Shown here in pieces: positions 7,538 through 12,731 of a stretch of 12,731 nt of DNA. The stretch lies in contig SKJZ01000166.1 in NCBI GenBank assembly GCA_007121755.1, forward strand, positions 1-12,731, given 5' to 3'. The notes beneath the pieces are model-generated. The model did not search any database, was not told where the DNA came from, and saw only the letters and a list, made by a program, of their open reading frames with translations. Source of the DNA: Halorhodospira sp. GTDB lineage: Bacteria > Pseudomonadota > Gammaproteobacteria > Nitrococcales > Halorhodospiraceae. The translations under genes and the position numbers were made by a program. How positions within the stretch are numbered: position 1 is the first letter of the stretch; the number at the start of each line of letters is the position of its first letter.

Positions 7538-7553
7538 ACACAATATATAGTAG
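7538..7553 (-). promoter_or_regulatory. NrdR box overlapping the nrdJa -10 region
   Basis: ACACAATATATAGTAG matches the NrdR palindrome ACACWATATATWGTGT at 14 of 16 positions. The minus strand of this box contains TATATT (7547-7542), the best -10 candidate for nrdJa, so bound NrdR would cover the promoter. The -35 is poor. A small inverted repeat ACTAC/GTAGT (7572-7583) lies just upstream. Confidence 0.85.
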
Positions 7554-7695
7554 CAGACGAAGGAGAAACGCACTACCTGTAGTAACAAAAGGGGGAAGGG
7601 GGGGCTAAAGGTTACCGAAAAAGATGCTCGGCGCGTCCGGATGGACGCACGGATGGAATAAGGCACGGACGGTTCTTCAAGGTTCCGAAAAGTTC
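7554..7695. other. Noncoding upstream region of nrdJa with a small hairpin
   Basis: Part of the roughly 395-base gene-free stretch between nrdJa and the HD-GYP gene. It holds a G-rich run (7591-7604), the perfect 6-bp hairpin GCGTCCGGATGGACGC (7633-7648, loop GGAT), and two related motifs, AAAGGTTACCGAAAAAG (7607-7623) and AAGGTTCCGAAAAG (7679-7692), that resemble the ends of the adjacent inverted-repeat element. No gene was found. Confidence 0.5.
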
Positions 7696-7837
7696 TTACT
7701 AACCTTTCGGAAGGTATTGTCAGGTAGCACCCATACGGGGTCTCGGCCGCAGGGATGCGGCCGTGAAGCCTCCAGGGATGGATTCACGGCGTCCCCGTAT
7801 GGGTGCTACCTGACAATACCTTCCGAAAGGTTAGTAA
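7696..7837. repeat. Long inverted-repeat element, copy 1 (complete, 142 bp)
   Basis: Two 45-bp arms (7696-7740 and 7793-7837) are perfect reverse complements, from TTACTAACC at one end to GGTTAGTAA at the other. The 52-bp centre folds into two further hairpins: GGCCGCA/TGCGGCC (7745-7762) and GTGAA...TTCAC with an inner TCCA/TGGA stem (7763-7787). Both have GGGA apical loops flanked by CA and TG. A near-identical copy begins at 12611. The element starts one base past the HD-GYP stop codon (7839-7841). No open frame or target-site duplication is evident. It could be a nonautonomous mobile repeat, a structured RNA or a transcription terminator; I cannot name its family. Confidence 0.95.
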
Positions 7838-7838
7838 A

Positions 7839-9005
7839 TCAGCCGGATTCGGAAAACCGGCGCTTCACTTCCCGAATCTCATCGATACGCGCGCACAGCG
7901 CATCCACGCAGTCCGGATCGAACTTCTCGCCGGCCTTCGACTGCAAAAAGGTTACCGCCTCATCAATGCTCCACGCCCGTTTATAAGGCCGCTCCGAGGT
8001 CAAAGCGTCGAAGACATCGGCGACTGCCACGATCCGGCTCTCGAGCGGAATAAGCTTACCCTGCAGTCCGCGCAGATAGCCGGAGCCGTCCCACGCCTCG
8101 TGGTGGTAGGCGACGATATTGCGCAAGGTGTCGGCCTGATCGGCGGCGTGCAGCCCAAGTTCGCGGATCATGGTCTCGACCATCTCCTCGCCCACCGCAA
8201 CGTGCTGGCGCATCTGAGCCATCTCGTCCGCCTCCAGCGGGCCGGGCTTCAGCAACACCCGGTCGGAAACCCCGATCTTACCGACATCGTGGAGAGGGGC
8301 GAACTGAAAGATCAGCTCGATGAACTCGTCGGAGATATTGATGCGGTTACCCAGCTCCAGGGCTGTCAGACGGCTGTAGTGGGCCATTCGCTGAAGATGG
8401 CCGCCGGTCTCGTCGTCGCGGATGGCGCTGAACGCAATCGCGGTCCGCGCCGCACCGCGGAACATCCGCGCGTCACGCATGGCGTTGATGGCGAGCAGCG
8501 CCACCACCCGGACATAGGGACGCACGTCCTCCAGTCGCTCCCCGGTGAAAAACCCCGGTTGCCGGGAGTTGAAGAAGACAAAGCCGTACAACTTCCCGTC
8601 ATAGATCATCGGGAGGGTGTAACTCGACCGGTATCCGCCCCGTTGCAACGCCTGAGTGTGGCGCGTCCACGACGGCAGATCCGAGATATCGCCCATGACC
8701 CGCTCGGCGGCCTCTTCCACCAGACGCCCCAACGACGGCACATCCGCCAACCGGACGTCGTAGTGCTGCAGCGGGGGGGCGCCCTCGGTGGCGTGGGCGA
8801 AGGTCTTGAGCATATCCGTCTCCGGATCGTAGGCGGCGACCGCGATCCGGTCCAATGCCTCCAACCCCGGCCTGCGGCGGAGCTCTTCGCGGAAACTCTC
8901 CAGATGCTCCTTGAACGTCTTGTCTTCGCCGCCGACATCCAGAACACCGCCCTGGGTCAGCTTATTCCCCTCATATGCGCACAAACTCAAGCCGTTGCCG
9001 CTCAT
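7839..9005 (-). CDS. GAF + HD-GYP domain protein, probable cyclic-di-GMP phosphodiesterase or related signalling hydrolase
   Basis: A 388-aa cytoplasmic protein. Residues about 30-180 look like a GAF-type sensory domain (YRSSYTLPMIYDGKLYGFVF at 125-144). Residues about 185-388 form an HD-GYP domain: ETGGHLQRMAHYS (199-211), the metal-binding HD pair at 239-240 in HDVGKIGVSD, HHE at 301-303, and DGSGYLRGL (306-314). HD-GYP enzymes hydrolyse cyclic di-GMP. Here the GYP triplet reads GYL, but the metal ligands are retained, so activity is plausible. I prefer ATG 9005: AGGAG lies 11 bases upstream. A TTG at 9011 (spacing five) is an alternative, and the GTG at 9017 overlaps the ribosome site. A weak extended -10 (TGGTAATAT, around 9072-9080) precedes it. 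No effector-type output domain is fused. Confidence 0.92.
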   Translation of the reverse strand: MSGNGLSLCAYEGNKLTQGGVLDVGGEDKTFKEHLESFREELRRRPGLEALDRIAVAAYDPETDMLKTFAHATEGAPPLQHYDVRLADVPSLGRLVEEAAERVMGDISDLPSWTRHTQALQRGGYRSSYTLPMIYDGKLYGFVFFNSRQPGFFTGERLEDVRPYVRVVALLAINAMRDARMFRGAARTAIAFSAIRDDETGGHLQRMAHYSRLTALELGNRINISDEFIELIFQFAPLHDVGKIGVSDRVLLKPGPLEADEMAQMRQHVAVGEEMVETMIRELGLHAADQADTLRNIVAYHHEAWDGSGYLRGLQGKLIPLESRIVAVADVFDALTSERPYKRAWSIDEAVTFLQSKAGEKFDPDCVDALCARIDEIREVKRRFSESG

Positions 9006-9101
9006 CGTCAACGTCACTCCTGGAAGGGCGAAGCGGGGGGGGAAGGCGCCTACACCGTAGGTGGTGGACGCATATTACCAACCTCGCAGAACGGAATCTC
9101 G

Positions 9102-9162
9102 AAAAAGCGCCGTCCGAACCGGGGCGCACTCCGCGTCGGATTGTCGCAGAACACACGGCGCT
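9102..9162 (-). terminator. Probable Rho-independent terminator of the P-type ATPase gene
   Basis: Immediately after the ATPase stop codon, the minus strand reads AGCGCCGT (9162-9155) and later ACGGCGCT (9113-9106), an 8-bp perfect inverted repeat closed by a run of five T (9106-9102). An inner pair TCCGA/TCGGA lies within the 41-base loop region. The loop is longer than in a classic terminator, so this is moderately supported. Confidence 0.55.
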
Positions 9163-11874
9163 TCAATCGTGCGGCAAGATCCGCCGCCGCAACACCGCCT
9201 TCTCCAACTCCACCAGCATGAACAACACCACGCCAAAGACCAGAACCCGCGACCACTCCGCCAACGTCAACCCGGCGGTGCCGAAAAGCGCCTGGACCGG
9301 CGGCGCATAGGTGAACATCCCTTGCAGGACCACCAACACACCGATGGCGATAAGCACCGGACGGCTACCGAACAGGCCCCGCACATTGGCCACCGGCTCG
9401 AGGATGTAGCGGCTGTTTAAGAGATAGAACACCTGTCCCATGACCAGCGTATTGATCGCGACGGACCGCGCCACTTCGTGACTGACGCCTTGGGCCTCCA
9501 TATAGACAAAGTGCCCGAAAGTGCCGACCACCAACAGAACCGAGACGAAGATCACACGCCAGATCAGAAAGCCGGAAAGGATGGGCACATTGGGGTCACG
9601 CGGCGGACGCTTCATCAGTCCCGGCTCCGGTGGCTCGAAGGCTAGAGCCAAGGCCAAGGTCACCGCGGTGACCATATTGATCCACAGCGCCTGCACCGGC
9701 GTCACCGGCAGGGTCAAACCCAAGAGGATGGCCGTAAAGATGGTGAACGCCTGCCCCCCGTTCGTCGGCAACAGGAAGAGGATGGCCTTTTTCAGGTTGT
9801 CGTAGACCGTCCGCCCCTCCTCCACCGCGTGGGCTATCGAGGCGAAGTTGTCGTCGGCCAACACCATCTCCGACGCCTGCTTCGCCGCCTCGGTCCCCTT
9901 GACCCCCATGGAGATACCGACATCGGCCCGCTTCAAGGCCGGAGCGTCGTTGACCCCGTCCCCGGTCATAGCGACGATCTGACCGTGGGACTGCAACGCC
10001 TTGACCAGGCGCAGCTTGTGCAGCGGCGTGGTGCGCGCGAAGACATCGGTCTCCAGGCAGCGTCGCTCCAGCTCGTCGTCCTCCATGGCCTCGATCTGCT
10101 GCCCCACCAGGGGTTCACCACGGACGCCCAACCGCTCACCGATGGCCCCTGCGGTCAACGCGTGGTCGCCGGTGATCATCTTTACCTCGATGCCGGCGCT
10201 GTGGCACTCCTCGACCGCGGTAATCGCCTCGTCGCGGGGAGGGTCGATGATGCCCATCACGCCCAGCAGCACCATGCCTTCATCAACATCCGAGAAGAGG
10301 AGTTCCCGATGCTCGGCGCTGGTCTCCCGCACCGCCACCGCCAACAGGCGCTGCCCCCGCGACGCGATACTGTCGAGGATCTTATCCCACCGGTCGCGAT
10401 CCAAACGCTGATCGCCTTCGGCGGTTCGTGCCTTGGTGCACGCGGCCATCACCCGCTCCGGGGCGCCCTTCATCACCAGTAAACCCCGGCCCTCATGGTC
10501 GTGGTGGAGGGTGACCATGAACTTATAAGAGGACTCGAACGGAATCACATCGGTGCGCGGCCACTGGCCCTCCAGCTCCTTGCGATCGAATCCGCCCTTG
10601 ATCGCCGCCACCATCAGCGCCCCTTCCGTGGGATCGCCCTCCAAGCGCCACTGGCCGTTCCGGCGGTAGACGGAGGACTCATTGCACAACGCCACACCAC
10701 GAAGCATCAGCGAGAGGACCGCATCTTCCCGGTCGGGCACCACCTCGCGCTCATCGCAGTGGAAAGCGCCATCCGGGACATAACCGACGCCGCTGACGTG
10801 GTACTCGCGCTCGGCGGTGACAACGCTCTGCACCGTCATCTCGTTGCGGGTCAGGGTTCCGGTCTTATCGGAGCAAATGGTGGTGACCGCCCCCAGCGTC
10901 TCCACGGCCGGCAGCCGGCGAATAATGGCGTTGCGGCCGGCCATGCGCTGCACACCGATGGCCAGGGTGATGGTCATGATGGCCGGCAACCCTTCCGGGA
11001 TGGCGGCCACCGCCAAGGCGACCGCGGCCAGGAACATTTCGATGGCCGCGTAATCACGCGCCACATAGCCGACAAGGAAGGTGGTCACGGCCAAAACGAC
11101 GATGATCACCGATAGCCAACGCCCGAAGTGGGCGATTTCGCGCAACAGCGGCGTGGTAAGCTCCTCGACACTGGAGAGCATGGTGCTGACCTTGCCGATC
11201 TCGGTCTCTTCCCCGGTAGCCACCACCACGCCGCGCCCGCGCCCGTATGCGACCAGTGTTCCCGAAAAGGCGACACTGCGCCGGTCACCCAGTTCGGCGT
11301 CCCGGTCCACCGGGTCTGTGCCCTTCTCCACCGGCACCGATTCGCCGGTCAAGACCGCCTCGTCGACACGCAGGTTGCGCGCATCCAGCAGGCGCAGATC
11401 GGCCGGCACCCCGTCTCCGGCCTCCAGGAGCACCACGTCGCCGGGAACCACCTCCTCGGCGTCGACGGTCATCCGTTCGCCATCCCGCACTACCACCGCT
11501 TTGGGCGAGAGCATGCCGCGGATGGCGTCGAGCGCCTTCTCCGCCTTGCCTTCCTGAATGAAACCGATGACCGCGTTGATGAGCACCACGCCGAAGATGA
11601 CGGCGCTATCGAGCCAGTGGCCCAGTAGCGCGGTCACGATACCGGCAAGAATGAGTATATAGATCAATATATTGTGAAACTGGAGCAGGAGCCGTTTGAT
11701 CGGCCCGTCGCGCTCCGGCGGCGGCAGGCGGTTGGGCCCGAGGCGCTCCAGGCGCTCCGACGCCTCTTCGCTGGTCAATCCGTGGTCACCGACCCCCAGA
11801 GCCTCCAGCGCTTCCCGGCTTTCCAGGTCGTGCCAGGAGCGCGGCTCCGGCGCTCTGTCCTCCGCTTCGCTCAT
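9163..11874 (-). CDS. P-type cation-transporting ATPase (P2-like, substrate uncertain)
   Basis: A 903-aa ion pump with the full P-type set. An N-terminal cation-ATPase domain (about residues 10-80) is followed by the actuator loop TGES (176-179), the M4 motif PEGLPA (293-298), the phosphorylation site DKTGTLT with Asp336, the nucleotide-domain KGAPERV (469-475), TGD (568-570) and the hinge TGDGVND (637-643). About ten membrane helices are visible, four of them after residue 690, as in SERCA-like P2 pumps. Aligning M5/M6 with SERCA by eye, Asn705, Asn733 and Thr736 are kept, but the acidic site residues are Gln708 (Glu771 in SERCA) and Ala737 (Asp800), so canonical two-Ca2+ transport is unlikely. 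The ATG at 11874 has AAGGAGG five bases upstream. A terminator-like repeat follows the stop. Confidence 0.95.
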   Translation of the reverse strand: MSEAEDRAPEPRSWHDLESREALEALGVGDHGLTSEEASERLERLGPNRLPPPERDGPIKRLLLQFHNILIYILILAGIVTALLGHWLDSAVIFGVVLINAVIGFIQEGKAEKALDAIRGMLSPKAVVVRDGERMTVDAEEVVPGDVVLLEAGDGVPADLRLLDARNLRVDEAVLTGESVPVEKGTDPVDRDAELGDRRSVAFSGTLVAYGRGRGVVVATGEETEIGKVSTMLSSVEELTTPLLREIAHFGRWLSVIIVVLAVTTFLVGYVARDYAAIEMFLAAVALAVAAIPEGLPAIMTITLAIGVQRMAGRNAIIRRLPAVETLGAVTTICSDKTGTLTRNEMTVQSVVTAEREYHVSGVGYVPDGAFHCDEREVVPDREDAVLSLMLRGVALCNESSVYRRNGQWRLEGDPTEGALMVAAIKGGFDRKELEGQWPRTDVIPFESSYKFMVTLHHDHEGRGLLVMKGAPERVMAACTKARTAEGDQRLDRDRWDKILDSIASRGQRLLAVAVRETSAEHRELLFSDVDEGMVLLGVMGIIDPPRDEAITAVEECHSAGIEVKMITGDHALTAGAIGERLGVRGEPLVGQQIEAMEDDELERRCLETDVFARTTPLHKLRLVKALQSHGQIVAMTGDGVNDAPALKRADVGISMGVKGTEAAKQASEMVLADDNFASIAHAVEEGRTVYDNLKKAILFLLPTNGGQAFTIFTAILLGLTLPVTPVQALWINMVTAVTLALALAFEPPEPGLMKRPPRDPNVPILSGFLIWRVIFVSVLLVVGTFGHFVYMEAQGVSHEVARSVAINTLVMGQVFYLLNSRYILEPVANVRGLFGSRPVLIAIGVLVVLQGMFTYAPPVQALFGTAGLTLAEWSRVLVFGVVLFMLVELEKAVLRRRILPHD

Positions 11875-12029
11875 TACTCCTCCTTGCCGGTTGCAGGATT
11901 CGCCGAACCCGCCGACGAGACGCGTAAGCGTACCCCGTCAGAGAACCGTTACCAACTTCACGAAAGCTTAGTAACATTTCAGCAAGTCAAGCCAGGGCGG
12001 CTCTACTCCCGCGCGCGGGAAGGGGGCGA
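11875..12029. other. Intergenic region upstream of the ATPase
   Basis: 155 bases holding a 12-bp palindrome CCCGCGCGCGGG (12008-12019) downstream of the repeat-protein gene, without a T-run. It also has an inverted pair GTTAC/GTAAC (about 11948-11975) and the sequence CGAAAGCTTAGTAA (11961-11974), which differs at one base from the terminus of the inverted-repeat element. TTGACT occurs on the minus strand near 11990, but no properly spaced -10 goes with it. Confidence 0.45.
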
Positions 12030-12557
12030 TCAAGTGGTGAATCCGATCCACTCGCAAGTGAGGTCGTACCGTAACCAGACCCGCTTCTTCACATGCACCC
12101 AGAAACCGACCCACTCGTTATAGACCGTAAACTCGTTGACGAAATCGTGGCGCGCGCCGATGAGCATCCCGATGAAGTCGGCCGCAGGAGAGAAAAGCAA
12201 GGCGTAATCATCCCGGACCGGCACTGAAAACCCCACCAGTTCGAGATCCTTACCGAACAGATAGACGCCGTTGATATCCAGGGTGACATTGGGGTCGACG
12301 GACGGATTCTCCTTCGGATTGATTAAGCGATTCTTTTCGGGGTTGAGTTCAGCGGTGACACGAGGATTCAACTTACTCGCCACCATGGGATTTATCCCTA
12401 AAGCGGTACGGGGATTCAGATCGAGGTTCTGATAGGGATTACAATCCGCCGTCAGGTGGGGATTGAGTTGGTTCACCACCTCGGGGTTCAAAGACCGTGT
12501 GATATATGGATTAATGGGGGCCGCAATCGCCGGATCCCTGCGTGCCGGTATCTTCAC
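12030..12557 (-). CDS. Two-part repeat protein: [ND]P octapeptide array plus 21-residue repeats, function unknown
   Basis: A 175-aa soluble-looking protein with no signal peptide or membrane helix. Residues 8-95 form an exact 8-residue array: D8, N16, N24, N32, N40, N48, N56, N64, N72, N80 and D88, every one followed by Pro, with a hydrophobic residue (mostly Leu or Ile) closing nearly every unit. N96-G97 starts a degenerate next unit. Residues 106-175 form a second array with Gly at 109, 130, 151 and 172, a strict 21-residue period: ELVGF, DFIGM, EWVGF, EWIGF, each followed by likely beta strands. I do not know a named family; I have an unverified memory of uncharacterised proteins with similar NP arrays. 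The start is GTG at 12557 with AGGAAGG about seven bases upstream. The promoter lies beyond or within the inverted-repeat copy about 50 bases upstream. Confidence 0.85.
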   Translation of the reverse strand: MKIPARRDPAIAAPINPYITRSLNPEVVNQLNPHLTADCNPYQNLDLNPRTALGINPMVASKLNPRVTAELNPEKNRLINPKENPSVDPNVTLDINGVYLFGKDLELVGFSVPVRDDYALLFSPAADFIGMLIGARHDFVNEFTVYNEWVGFWVHVKKRVWLRYDLTCEWIGFTT

Positions 12558-12610
12558 GTATCCGCCTTCCTGGAGGAGTGCCAGCGCCCCGGGGCAACCA
12601 CCTTGGATGC

Positions 12611-12731
12611 TTACTAACCTTTCGGAAGGTATTGTCAGGTAGCAGCCATACGGGGTCTCGGCCGCAGGGATGCGGCCGTGAAGCCTCCAGGGATGGATTC
12701 ACGGCGTCCCCGTATGGCTGCTACCTGACAA
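12611..12731. repeat. Long inverted-repeat element, copy 2 (truncated by window end)
   Basis: Aligned with copy 1 at an offset of 4915 bases, all 121 visible bases match except two: position 12645 (G instead of C) and its pairing partner 12718 (C instead of G). These two changes swap the base pair, so the left arm still pairs perfectly with the visible part of the right arm. The centre is identical, including both GGGA-loop hairpins, and the orientation is the same. About the last 21 bases of the right arm lie beyond the window. It sits some 50 bases upstream of the repeat-protein gene. Confidence 0.93.

Noticed and set aside
7803..9221. A 472-codon open frame on the plus strand across the HD-GYP gene
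   Set aside because: It begins inside the inverted-repeat arm and runs antisense to the GAF/HD-GYP protein; its composition (His/Arg/Gln-rich) is typical of shadow frames.
12511..12702. A 63-codon minus-strand frame across the second inverted-repeat copy
   Set aside because: It is largely translation of the repeat arm (also seen at copy 1) and overlaps the true start of the repeat protein.

Overview
All genes in this window lie on the minus strand, so it reads from right to left. High GC, GTG starts, a TonB/ExbB/ExbD cluster with a Fur-type promoter, a YajG-family lipoprotein and a class II ribonucleotide reductase split into two genes all suggest a Gammaproteobacterium. A Chromatiales/Ectothiorhodospiraceae-like organism is possible, but that is a guess. 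No plus-strand gene was found; the long plus-strand open frames are antisense shadows.

Layout from the right edge: (i) a second, window-truncated copy of a long inverted-repeat element (12611-12731); (ii) a small protein of unknown function made almost entirely of two repeat types, an exact 8-residue [ND]P array and a 21-residue G[FM] repeat (12030-12557); (iii) a 903-aa P-type cation ATPase (9163-11874) with a probable terminator; (iv) a GAF + HD-GYP protein (7839-9005); (v) the first, complete copy of the inverted-repeat element (7696-7837), which starts one base past the HD-GYP stop codon; (vi) the nrdJa control region with tandem NrdR boxes and a perfect DnaA box, then nrdJa (5287-7443), a repeat-rich spacer and nrdJb (4390-5100); (vii) a patatin-like hydrolase (3400-4341); (viii) a YajG-type lipoprotein overlapping a membrane-anchored coiled-coil protein of unknown function; (ix) a Fur-type promoter driving exbB-exbD-exbD-tonB, with tonB running off the left edge.

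How the genes work together: the exbB/exbD/exbD/tonB unit is a complete energy-transducing complex for outer-membrane uptake, probably iron-regulated. The nrdJa/nrdJb pair makes deoxyribonucleotides using adenosylcobalamin, and its promoter carries sites for both the dNTP-sensing repressor NrdR and the replication initiator DnaA. The other genes look like ordinary chromosomal neighbours without an obvious shared pathway.

Most worth a second look: the inverted-repeat element (45-bp perfect arms, two inner hairpins with GGGA loops, and a paired compensatory difference between copies), the double-repeat protein, the ExbD pair in which one copy has Asn in place of the essential Asp, and the overlap of the DnaA box with an NrdR box.
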